Source: Peribacillus simplex NBRC 15720 = DSM 1321 (GTDB lineage Bacteria > Bacillota > Bacilli > Bacillales > DSM-1321). From it: a stretch of 64,000 nt of DNA. The notes beneath the pieces were generated by a model. It was not told the origin of the DNA and searched no databases. It was given only the letters and a program-made list of their open reading frames with translations. The DNA is taken from contig NZ_CP017704.1 in the NCBI RefSeq assembly GCF_002243645.1, forward strand, positions 3,490,001-3,554,000, given 5' to 3'. Position numbers and translations under genes: made by a program. Positions within the stretch are counted from its first letter, which is position 1. Every line of letters begins with the position of its first letter. This document shows, in pieces, positions 53,244 through 61,847 of this stretch.

Positions 53244-54707
53244 ATGAAAAAATATCAACTATTTATCGATGGAAAATGGACAGATTCACTCTCAGGAGAA
53301 ACATTTGAAACGATTAATCCTGGCACAGGAGAAGTTCATGCCCTTGTTTCACAAGGGGGCGAGGAAGATTTAAACCATGCAGTTAAAGCAGCTCGAAAGG
53401 CGTTCGAATCCGGACCATGGGCGACTATGTCTCCTAGTGACCGAGGTAGACTTCTGTATAAAGCAGCTCAGAAAATGTGGGAGAATTCAGACTTTTTAGC
53501 GGAAGTAGAATCAAAAGATAATGGTTTACCAATCAATGAAACCAAGCATATAGCGCTTCCTTCTACCATAGATGTACTGGAGTTCTATGCAGGACTTGCA
53601 AATAAGGTTCAGGGTGATACATTAGCATCACCTCACAATCGTTTCAACTACACACTAAAAGAACCATTAGGTGTAATTGGCGCCATTGTCCCTTGGAACT
53701 TTCCTTTAATGCTGACGATGTGGAAATTAGCTCCTGCTTTAGCTGCTGGAAATACAATTGTTATTAAGCCAGCAAAAGAAACATCAACAAGTATTTTAGA
53801 ACTGGCTAAACTGTTCCAAGAAGTCGGTATTCCTGATGGGGTGATTAATATTGTACCCGGTCCAGGTTCAACCGTGGGGTCTGGTTTAGCTTCTCATCCA
53901 GACGTCGATAAAATTGCTTTTACAGGGTCAACGGACACGGGTCGCTTAATTATGCAAGCAGCTACAAAAAACTTGAAACCAGTTTCGTTAGAACTGGGAG
54001 GGAAATCACCTAACATTGTATTTGACGATGCCACTCTTGAAGATGCAGTTAATGGAGCGATGTTTGGCATTTACTTTGCACAAGGTCAAGTTTGTGCTTC
54101 TGGTTCTCGTTTATTTGTCCAAGAAAGTATTTATGATAAATTTATGGATCTTTTTGCTAGTAAAGTACAATCAATACGGGTAGGAAATCCCCTTGAAGCG
54201 ACAACACAAATGGGTCCACAAGTTTCCGCACAACAGTTAAAGACGATTGAAAAGTATGTAGCGGTTGGTCTTGAAGAAGGTGCGGAATTAGTGACAGGTG
54301 GCCAAAGAGGCAAGAAAAATGGATATTATTTCACACCTACCATCTTTGGAGATGTAACCAACGAAATGACAATTGCGCGTGAAGAGATATTTGGACCAGT
54401 TGTGTCGGTTATTCGCTTCAAGGATGAAGAGGATGCTCTACGACAAGCAAATGATACTATTTACGGTTTAGCTTCAGGGATATGGACCAATGACTTAAAA
54501 AGAGCTCATCGTATGGCGCGTGGTATCCAAGCGGGAACTGTCTATGTGAATACGTACAGTATGCTAGATAGTACAACTCCTTTTGGAGGAATGAAACAAA
54601 GTGGATTTGGTAGAGAATTAGGGGTACAAGCCATGGATATGTATACACACTCAAAGAGTGTATGGATTGATTTAGGTGAAAAAGGCTTAAATTGGTACGG
54701 TGGCTAA
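53244..54707 (+). CDS. Aldehyde dehydrogenase (phenylacetaldehyde dehydrogenase-like)
   Basis: 487 residues, NAD-dependent class. IVPWNFPLML near residue 148, FTGSTDTGR near 230, catalytic Glu in LELGGKSPN near 255 and catalytic Cys in GQVCASGSRL near 290 are all present. In this setting it should oxidise the aldehyde made by the amine oxidase to the acid. ATG 53244 follows AGAGGTGGAG; GTG 53235 overlaps that site. The amine oxidase starts 53 bp downstream. Confidence 0.9.
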   Translation: MKKYQLFIDGKWTDSLSGETFETINPGTGEVHALVSQGGEEDLNHAVKAARKAFESGPWATMSPSDRGRLLYKAAQKMWENSDFLAEVESKDNGLPINETKHIALPSTIDVLEFYAGLANKVQGDTLASPHNRFNYTLKEPLGVIGAIVPWNFPLMLTMWKLAPALAAGNTIVIKPAKETSTSILELAKLFQEVGIPDGVINIVPGPGSTVGSGLASHPDVDKIAFTGSTDTGRLIMQAATKNLKPVSLELGGKSPNIVFDDATLEDAVNGAMFGIYFAQGQVCASGSRLFVQESIYDKFMDLFASKVQSIRVGNPLEATTQMGPQVSAQQLKTIEKYVAVGLEEGAELVTGGQRGKKNGYYFTPTIFGDVTNEMTIAREEIFGPVVSVIRFKDEEDALRQANDTIYGLASGIWTNDLKRAHRMARGIQAGTVYVNTYSMLDSTTPFGGMKQSGFGRELGVQAMDMYTHSKSVWIDLGEKGLNWYGG

Positions 54708-54760
54708 GACTATTATTTAGCTAATGAAAGTTAAAAATAAATAATGAAAGGAAACATTCT

Positions 54761-57076
54761 ATGAAAACAAAGCAAAGAACTTTCAAAGCATCAATTATTG
54801 TAATGACTACACTAACTTTCATATTCTCTCCTTATTCACTAATTCATAATAACAATGCTTCTGCTCATGGCGGTGAAGTGGAATTAATTAAGCTAGAAAC
54901 AGCTTTAGAAGGTACTGGTGCAACTGTTAAATCTAACTTTTGGAGTTTTTTTACAAAAAAAATCACCATCGAAAAAGATGATACGGTCATAAAAATAATA
55001 CCTGATTCTGATAAAGCGTATATTAATGGAAAAGCGATTACACTTGAATCAAACGTGATAGAAAAAGATGAGAAAATCTACGTAACTGATCATTTTGTGA
55101 ATGAAGTTCTCCCTGACATCAAGCAAACAGCTAAAATAAAAGAAGCTTATCATCCTTTAGATCCTTTAACTCCTAAAGAAATTAAAGCGGTGGTTAATGT
55201 AATCAAAGAGGCAGGGAAATATAAAGATACTCTTCGTTTTACAGAAATTACACTAAAGCTTCCCGAAAAAAAGAAAGTGTGGGAGTGGGAGTACGATAAA
55301 GAGAAAAAAGACAACGCATTTGCAAGAAAAGCAGAGTTCATTGCATTGAATGGCAAACAAGTTATTGAGGGTGAAGTGAATATATCATCAAAAAAACTAG
55401 TTTCATGGAATGAAATGGACGGCGTTCATGGCATGTTAATCCTGGATGATTTTGCTACTGTTCAAGGAGCGATTGAAGCAAGTGAAGACTATGCAAAAGC
55501 ACTAAAAAAGCGGGGTATAGATGACCCTAAAAAGGTCGTTGCGACCCCTTTGACAGTAGGTTATTTCGATGGTGAAGATAAATTGGAGCATGATAAGCGT
55601 CTATTGAAAATAGTATCTTATTTGGATACAGGGGATGGGAATTTTTGGGCGCATCCTATTGAAAATTTGGTCGCTGTTGTAGATCTTGAAAAGAAAGCGG
55701 TTATTAAAGTAGAAGATGAAGGTGTCATTCCAATCCCGATGCAATTAAACGCATATGATGGTAGAGATTATGAGAAGAAATCCGCTGTAAAACCGCTTAA
55801 TATTACCGAGCCTGAAGGCAAGAACTATGAAATAAAAGGAAATACGATTAGCTGGCAAAACTGGGATTTTCACTTGCGATTGGATACTCGGGTAGGACCT
55901 GTGTTATCAACCGTTACTTATGATGACCATGGGAAAAAAAGAAAAATTATGTATGAAGGATCGCTGGGTGGGATGATAGTTCCTTACGGAGATCCTGACG
56001 TTGGCTGGTACTTCAAGTCCTATTTGGATGCTGGTGAATATGGAATGGGCACATTAACTGCACCGCTAGAACTTGGAGCTGACGTACCAGAAAACGCCGT
56101 GCTGCTAGATGCAACAATTGCAGATAACTCGGGCAATCCTTACGTTATTAAAAATGCCATTGCAGTATTTGAACAATATGCGGGGCCAGAATATAAACAT
56201 GCCGACCTTGCGACATTTAAAGAAGAAAATCAAAGCCGTGAACGCCGTGAATTAGTGGTTCGCTGGGTTAGTACAATAGGAAACTATGATTATATCTTTG
56301 ATTGGAAGTTATCACAAAATGGAATAATTAATATTGATGTAGGAGCATCCGGTATTGAAGCAGTAAAAGGTGTTAAATCAAAAACAATGCATGACAAAAC
56401 TGCAAAAGAGGATACAAAATATGGTACTTTGCTTGATAATAATATTGTCGGAACCACTCACCAGCACATTTACAATTTCAGGCTTGACCTAGATGTTGAT
56501 GGCGAAAGTAATTCTCTAATGGAAATTAATCCAAAGGTAGAAAAAAATCAAGAGGGCGGTCCACGCAAAAGTGTTATGGTAACAGAAGAAAAAACAGTAA
56601 AGACGGAGCAAGAGTCGATTCAAAAATTTGATTCTTCCACTATTCGACTGTTCAGTAATCTTAATAAGGAGAATAAGGTAGGAAATCCTGTTTCCTATCA
56701 AATCATCCCTTTTGCAGGAGGCACTCACCCGATTGCCAAAGGAGCCTTATTTAGTGATGATGACTGGCTTTTTAAGCGAGTTAACTTTATGGACAAGCAG
56801 TTGTGGGTCACAAATTATGACCCGGATGAGCGATATCCGGAAGGTAAATATCCGAACCGCAGCAAAACAGATACAGGATTAGGACAATATTCGGCAGACA
56901 ACGGTTCCATTGACAATACAGATAATGTGGTATGGATGACCACAGGTGCAACTCATATAGCACGAGCTGAAGAATGGCCAATGATGCCAACAGAATGGGT
57001 ACACGCCATGTTAAAACCGTGGAATTTCTTTGATCGTACTCCAACATTAGATTTACCAAAAGAAAATTCAAAGTGA
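54761..57076 (+). CDS. Secreted copper-containing primary-amine oxidase
   Basis: 771 residues with a signal peptide (about 1-36). Copper amine oxidase N1 domain (about 40-120), N2/N3 domains and the catalytic domain (about 345-760). Topaquinone precursor Tyr509 in TIGNYDY, catalytic base Asp423 in SYLDAGEYG, copper ligands His567 and His569 in TTHQH and His732 in HIARAEEWPMMP. It converts aromatic primary amines (phenylethylamine, tyramine) to aldehyde, ammonia and H2O2 outside the cell. The next enzyme is the dehydrogenase upstream. Confidence 0.92.
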   Translation: MKTKQRTFKASIIVMTTLTFIFSPYSLIHNNNASAHGGEVELIKLETALEGTGATVKSNFWSFFTKKITIEKDDTVIKIIPDSDKAYINGKAITLESNVIEKDEKIYVTDHFVNEVLPDIKQTAKIKEAYHPLDPLTPKEIKAVVNVIKEAGKYKDTLRFTEITLKLPEKKKVWEWEYDKEKKDNAFARKAEFIALNGKQVIEGEVNISSKKLVSWNEMDGVHGMLILDDFATVQGAIEASEDYAKALKKRGIDDPKKVVATPLTVGYFDGEDKLEHDKRLLKIVSYLDTGDGNFWAHPIENLVAVVDLEKKAVIKVEDEGVIPIPMQLNAYDGRDYEKKSAVKPLNITEPEGKNYEIKGNTISWQNWDFHLRLDTRVGPVLSTVTYDDHGKKRKIMYEGSLGGMIVPYGDPDVGWYFKSYLDAGEYGMGTLTAPLELGADVPENAVLLDATIADNSGNPYVIKNAIAVFEQYAGPEYKHADLATFKEENQSRERRELVVRWVSTIGNYDYIFDWKLSQNGIINIDVGASGIEAVKGVKSKTMHDKTAKEDTKYGTLLDNNIVGTTHQHIYNFRLDLDVDGESNSLMEINPKVEKNQEGGPRKSVMVTEEKTVKTEQESIQKFDSSTIRLFSNLNKENKVGNPVSYQIIPFAGGTHPIAKGALFSDDDWLFKRVNFMDKQLWVTNYDPDERYPEGKYPNRSKTDTGLGQYSADNGSIDNTDNVVWMTTGATHIARAEEWPMMPTEWVHAMLKPWNFFDRTPTLDLPKENSK

Positions 57077-57083
57077 TTAAACA

Positions 57084-57119
57084 AAGTCCTTGTATTAGTT
57101 AGTGCAAGGGCTTTTTTTT
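57084..57119 (+). terminator. Terminator of the amine oxidase gene
   Basis: AAGTCCTTG (57084-57092) pairs with CAAGGGCTT (57105-57113), followed by TTTTTTT. Confidence 0.85.
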
Positions 57120-57533
57120 GGTTCGAAGCGAGATTGAATTTCATACATTAACTGTTTGGAGTAGCATCGTAATTCATAGATGAAAAGGATATTGAGGTTC
57201 TATGTTTCTAACTAGCAAAAGACCCCTTTTCGAGTTGATAAGCTAAGCTCCTATCCTAGGCTTGCCAACTTAGTTCCAGGTTCTTTCAGCTTTGTCTCGA
57301 AGTTTTTCATTTGTACTCAGCCACATAATTAATATAGTGATTATCCTGTTTCCGTCTTGAACCGTTTTATGAAGATTTAATAAAAATAGGCTTTTTAATC
57401 AGTGGCAATACCCACTCCCCTGACATATTTTGTTGGAGGGAGTATTTGGTGTGCTTTTAATTCCCTGACCATTTCGTTTCGATTCCCTGTTCTAAGCATT
57501 GCCTTATTAATTAATACACGGAGGTTATATAAA
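57120..57533 (+). promoter_or_regulatory. Leader region of the peptide precursor gene
   Basis: No gene seen. A hairpin ACTCCC (57414-57419) / GGGAGT (57438-57443) lies 90 bp before the precursor and may be part of its leader. The promoter is not obvious. Confidence 0.4.
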
Positions 57534-57788
57534 ATGTATGAATTTCAAAATCAATTGCAAAATCTGAATGTCGATGATTTCCAGGTGACTCAGCCAGTTC
57601 CTTGGGAGCAAAACCAGTATAGTCTGGATGATCCGTCTCGACAATTCGTTGGTGTGGGTGGTTGCTTTAGTTGTTTTGGCTGTTTTTTGTGCTTTGGTTG
57701 CTTTGGTTGCGGCGGTCGCTGTGGTCGCTGTGGTGGATGCGGACGCTGCGGAGGGTGCGGCGGTCGTTGCGGACGTTGCGGACGTTAA
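57534..57788 (+). CDS. TOMM precursor peptide, heterocycloanthracin/sonorensin type
   Basis: 84 residues. Leader about 1-40 (MYEFQNQLQNLNVDDF, then an acidic/Gln-rich stretch), core about 41-84 with 13 Cys, mostly every third residue. The first half alternates Cys-Phe-Gly/Ser/Leu and the second half Cys-Gly-Arg/Gly. Cys residues are substrates for cyclisation to thiazolines/thiazoles by the YcaO and SagB proteins encoded next. ATG 57534 has ACGGAGGTTA upstream; the open frame back to 57402 lacks a ribosome site. A strong terminator separates it from the enzymes. Confidence 0.9.
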   Translation: MYEFQNQLQNLNVDDFQVTQPVPWEQNQYSLDDPSRQFVGVGGCFSCFGCFLCFGCFGCGGRCGRCGGCGRCGGCGGRCGRCGR

Positions 57789-57803
57789 GGTTTCAGGTCT
57801 TCT

Positions 57804-57842
57804 AAAGAAAAGTCCCTGCGGTGCAGCAGGGACTTTTCTTTA
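57804..57842 (+). terminator. Terminator/attenuator between precursor and enzymes
   Basis: AAAGAAAAGTCCCTGC (57804-57819) pairs perfectly with GCAGGGACTTTTCTTT (57826-57841). It should make precursor mRNA exceed that of the enzymes, which would be read by leakage or an own promoter. Confidence 0.9.
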
Positions 57843-57934
57843 TTGTATTAGACATAAGGGACAAATTGTCGTACATAGGATTAAAGTGAAGTGCTGAAGC
57901 AGTACTTAGAATGCTTCGGGTTAGGAGGAGCGGA

Positions 57935-59884
57935 ATGGTGAATTTGACCCCTTCTATGCGTTTGAAAGTGAAAAGGGATACGTTTTTTCTTCCGGAACCA
58001 AACAGAGGTGTGTATTTCAGGAATAACATAAGTTCGTTCCGTATGGAGGGCAGCTCGATCGTACAGTGGATTGAAAAGTTATTACCGATGTTCAACGGGA
58101 ACCATACATTAAGCGAGTTGACGGATGGATTGCCTGGCCCATACCGGAACAGGGTGATGGAAATTGCCGAGGTTTTGTACGGTAATGGGTTTGTTCGGGA
58201 TGTAAGTCAGGACAGTCCCCATCAATTAGGGAATCAAGTTCTTGAAAGGTATGCTTCGCAAATCGAGTTCCTGGAAAGTTACGGCGATTCCGGGGCTCAC
58301 CGTTTTGAAGCTTATCGAAGGAAAAAGGCGTTGGCTATAGGCTCTGGCCCATTGTTCCTTTCATTGGTGTCCTCACTGATCGAATCCGGATTGCCTGCAT
58401 TCCATATCCTCATTACGGACACGATACCGACCAATAGAAAGAGGTTGAATGAAATCGTGGCACATGCGCGTAAGACGGACGACGAGGCTACGATAGAGGA
58501 GGTCGTGCTTGAAAAGGGAGCAGAGATTGAATGGCAGGAGATCGTGCGGCCTTTTGACTCGATATTATATGTGTCGCAGGAGGGTGATATAGAGGAATTA
58601 AGAGAACTTCATTCGGTTTGCAGGCAAGGGAAAAAGATCCTGTTTCCTGCATTGATCATCAATCAAGTAGGAATGGCTGGTCCGCTTGTCCATCCGGATT
58701 CCAAGGGATGTTGGGAGTCGGCGTGGCATCGTTTACATCAAGCTGAGCTGGAAAAGAATCAGGCACCATCTTCATTTTCCACCACAGCCGGAGCAATGTT
58801 AGCCAATATAATGGTATTCGAATGGTTTAAAGAGGCTACAGGCGTTATTACAGCAGAACAAGCCAATCAATTTTATCTGTTAGATATGGATACATTGGAG
58901 GGGAAATGGCATCCGTTCATTCCCCACCCGGGGGTGACGGGAAAAGGGACTGCTACATGGATTGAAGATTTTGAACGGCGGCTCGAACAGAAATCGGACC
59001 CGGGTGAGCCGGGGAAGGTGTTTATGTATTTCAGCAGGATGACATCCTCGGAATCCGGAATCTTTCATAGTTGGGATGAGGGGGATTTAAAACAGCTGCC
59101 GTTGGCTCAATGCCGCGTTCAGGTTGTTGATCCGTTATCGTCCGGTCCGGCCGAACTACTGCCTGAAATTATCCGGTCAGATCTGACGCATCAGGAAGCG
59201 AGGAGGGAAACCGGTCTTGCAGGAGTTGAAGCATATGTATCCCGAACACTCTGTCAGCTCGTTTCGACTCTTCCTCCGCTTCCGGGGGCAGACGATATAA
59301 AGGAATCGATCGGTGTCGGGGCAGGGGAAACATTTGCTGAATGTGTTTGCCGTGGCCTGCAAAGCAGTTTGGATACAGAGTTTGGCAATAAGCGGTTCAA
59401 TCAGGAAAAACTTGTGACGGTGCAGTTGGCTCAGGTGGAAGATGAGCGCTGCGGGTATTATTTACAAGCGCTGACCCGGCTGCAAGGAGATCCGATCATC
59501 GCGTTGGGTGAGGAAGTGGCCGGTTTCCCGGTAGTTTGGGTCGGAACGAGCGATGGATGGTCTGGCGCTGTCGGTTTGAATGTAACGATCGCATTACGGA
59601 ATGCCTTGCAAAAGGCCGTCATGAAAGTCCAAAACCAGACCGTTTGCCTCACAGCTCCAGGTTTAGTGGCATCGCCTGTTCTTGAGGAAGAAAAGGGGCC
59701 CCTGAAACTTGCGATTCCTTCGTGTGAGGTGAAAGGGAATTCCGAACTAGTACAGTCCGCCATTCAAGTCTTGAAGAAGAACAGTAAGCGAATCCACGTT
59801 TTCGAAATGGATCTGGAACCTTTCTTGAAGGAAGAAATTGCAGGTGTGTTTGGGGTGTTTTTGCGAGAGGAGGAATCAGGGTGA
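57935..59884 (+). CDS. Thiazole-containing bacteriocin maturation protein (ThiF-like, TOMM)
   Basis: 649 residues. The N-terminal part has a RiPP-recognition-like segment (about 20-90), then a degenerate ThiF/E1-type nucleotide fold (ALAIGSGPLFLSLVSSLIES near residue 130). The C-terminal half resembles a YcaO-like fold without clear ATP residues. It matches the protein always found with heterocycloanthracin clusters (ocin_ThiF_like). It likely binds the leader and organises the complex. ATG 57935 is 4-5 bp from TAGGAGGAG. Overlaps the next gene by 4 bp. Confidence 0.85.
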   Translation: MVNLTPSMRLKVKRDTFFLPEPNRGVYFRNNISSFRMEGSSIVQWIEKLLPMFNGNHTLSELTDGLPGPYRNRVMEIAEVLYGNGFVRDVSQDSPHQLGNQVLERYASQIEFLESYGDSGAHRFEAYRRKKALAIGSGPLFLSLVSSLIESGLPAFHILITDTIPTNRKRLNEIVAHARKTDDEATIEEVVLEKGAEIEWQEIVRPFDSILYVSQEGDIEELRELHSVCRQGKKILFPALIINQVGMAGPLVHPDSKGCWESAWHRLHQAELEKNQAPSSFSTTAGAMLANIMVFEWFKEATGVITAEQANQFYLLDMDTLEGKWHPFIPHPGVTGKGTATWIEDFERRLEQKSDPGEPGKVFMYFSRMTSSESGIFHSWDEGDLKQLPLAQCRVQVVDPLSSGPAELLPEIIRSDLTHQEARRETGLAGVEAYVSRTLCQLVSTLPPLPGADDIKESIGVGAGETFAECVCRGLQSSLDTEFGNKRFNQEKLVTVQLAQVEDERCGYYLQALTRLQGDPIIALGEEVAGFPVVWVGTSDGWSGAVGLNVTIALRNALQKAVMKVQNQTVCLTAPGLVASPVLEEEKGPLKLAIPSCEVKGNSELVQSAIQVLKKNSKRIHVFEMDLEPFLKEEIAGVFGVFLREEESG

Positions 59885-61824
59885 AAACTGACGTATTGGT
59901 TGTCGGGGAAGGAGTGTTGGCCGACCATGTTCATGGGGACTTGTCCGGCCAATATCAGGTGAATCGCCTAACCGATTTCGAGGCAGGAATACCGCAAACG
60001 ACGGCAATGGTCATTCTGCTGCAGGATGCTTGGAATCCCGCTGTCCATCTAAAGGCGGAAGAGGTGATAAGGAAAGCAGGCATTCCATGGCTGCGGGGGT
60101 TCGTATCATTTGGAGAGGGAGTGGTAGGTCCGTTGGTCCGCCCGGGTGTTCCTGGCTGCTCACAGTGTGCAGACCAAAGGCATCTCATGGCCGGGCGTGA
60201 TCGAAAAGAAATGTGGGAAATCCGCAAACAGCTGCAGGAAAATGGGGGGATGGAGCGTGATGCGGCTGCGTCCCGCACAGGCCTTTTACAGATGGCGCAC
60301 TTGATTTGTGCAGAGGTAAGGAAGACGATGAAAGGAGAACACGCCCGGTCGGAAGGGCATGTATCATTAATCAGCCTGAAAACGCTGAATGGTTCATGGC
60401 ACTCATTTTTACCAGATCCATTGTGTCCGGTTTGCTCAACATTACCTGATGATTCGAAGGAGCGTGCAAGGATTTCGTTGCAGCCAAGTCCGAAAATCAG
60501 TCCCGGTAGTTACCGTACCCGTTCAATGGAGGAGCTGAATGAAGTACTGGCCAAGGATTACTTGGACCACCGCACAGGATTCTTGAATAATAAAATGATA
60601 GACCTTGTGCCGCCATTTGCCGATGTAAGTGTTAATTTGCCGTTGTTCATAGGAGATGAGGGGGCGGCAGGCCGGACCCTCTCATACGCGGTCAGTGAGA
60701 TGACTGCCATATTGGAGGGATTGGAAAGGTATTGCGGAATGGAGCCACGCGGCAAACGGACAGTCATACATGACAGCTACAACAACGTGAAAGAGTTTGC
60801 GCTCGATCCCATCAGGATAGGGGTACACTCGAAGGAAAATTATGCACAGCATGATTTCCCGTTTCAACCGTTTAATCCTGACCGCTCGATAGATTGGGTG
60901 TGGGGCCACTCATTTTTGCAAGAGCGGCCAATCTTGGTCCCGGAATTGCTCTCTTATTACAGCTTGGGCTGCGGTCATGGATTTGTCTATGAAACTTCCA
61001 ATGGTTGTGCTTTAGGAGGAAGTTTGGAGGAGGCCATTTTCTACGGCATCATGGAAGTGGTGGAACGTGATTCGTTCCTGCTGACCTGGTATGCGCAGCT
61101 GCCTCTCACACGCCTTGACCCTTATTCTGCAAATGACAAAGAACTGGAACTGATGATTGACAGGGCGAGGGCGGCAGCGGGATATGATATCCATTTGTTT
61201 AATTCGACGATGGAACATGGTATACCAAGCGTATGGGCGTTGGCGAAAAACAGGAAACAAAAAGGATTGAATATCATATGTGCGGCAGGGGCCCATCTGG
61301 ACCCGGTCCGGGCTGTGAAAAGCGCGGTCTTCGAGTTGGCTGGCATGATGCTGACCCTTGACGATAAATTGGAAGAGAACCAGGATGAGGTTGAGAAAAT
61401 GATGCATGATTCCTCACTGGTACGGAAAATGGATGATCATGGCATGCTGTACGGTTTACCACAAGCCGAAGAGCGACTGCAGTTTCTGCTGGATGATGAC
61501 CGCCCGATGCGAACATTCGCTGAAGAATACGGGGAAAAGGTGAACCATCCGGACTTGACTGAAGATTTGCAGAAAATCCTTCAGGAGTTTCGCCGATTGC
61601 AACTCGAGGTGATTGTAGTGGATCAGACGACACCGGAAATTGCACGGAATGGATTACATTGCGTGAAAGTGCTGATCCCGGGGATGCTGCCGATGACATT
61701 CGGCCATCATCTTACCCGCATAACGGGGCTTGAGAGAATACTGAGGGTTCCGATGGAACTTGGATATGCTGAACGGTCGCTTGAATTCAAACAGCTCAAT
61801 CCGCACCCGCATCCTTTTCCATAA
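59881..61824 (+). CDS. Fused TOMM cyclodehydratase (C domain-YcaO)
   Basis: 647 residues. Domain 1 (about 1-200) is a ThiF-like partner with a zinc tetracysteine (CSQC near residue 99, CPVC near 183). Domain 2 (about 210-647) is YcaO: SEMTAILEGLERYCG and GGSLEEAIFYGIMEVVERDSF carry the acidic ATP/magnesium residues, and the protein ends in PHPHPFP, the PxPxP tail needed for activity. It uses ATP to turn Cys (or Ser/Thr) of the precursor into azolines. GTG start overlapping the previous stop. Confidence 0.92.
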   Translation: MKTDVLVVGEGVLADHVHGDLSGQYQVNRLTDFEAGIPQTTAMVILLQDAWNPAVHLKAEEVIRKAGIPWLRGFVSFGEGVVGPLVRPGVPGCSQCADQRHLMAGRDRKEMWEIRKQLQENGGMERDAAASRTGLLQMAHLICAEVRKTMKGEHARSEGHVSLISLKTLNGSWHSFLPDPLCPVCSTLPDDSKERARISLQPSPKISPGSYRTRSMEELNEVLAKDYLDHRTGFLNNKMIDLVPPFADVSVNLPLFIGDEGAAGRTLSYAVSEMTAILEGLERYCGMEPRGKRTVIHDSYNNVKEFALDPIRIGVHSKENYAQHDFPFQPFNPDRSIDWVWGHSFLQERPILVPELLSYYSLGCGHGFVYETSNGCALGGSLEEAIFYGIMEVVERDSFLLTWYAQLPLTRLDPYSANDKELELMIDRARAAAGYDIHLFNSTMEHGIPSVWALAKNRKQKGLNIICAAGAHLDPVRAVKSAVFELAGMMLTLDDKLEENQDEVEKMMHDSSLVRKMDDHGMLYGLPQAEERLQFLLDDDRPMRTFAEEYGEKVNHPDLTEDLQKILQEFRRLQLEVIVVDQTTPEIARNGLHCVKVLIPGMLPMTFGHHLTRITGLERILRVPMELGYAERSLEFKQLNPHPHPFP

Positions 61825-61847
61825 GCGGTGACTTAGGAGGTTGGAGG

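Noticed and set aside
57402..57533. Upstream extension of the TOMM precursor
   Set aside because: No ribosome site; ACGGAGG before 57534 and the leader peptide pattern fix the start there.
57660..57788. GC-rich DNA repeats as a separate repeat element
   Set aside because: They are the codons of the Cys-Gly-Arg core of the precursor peptide.
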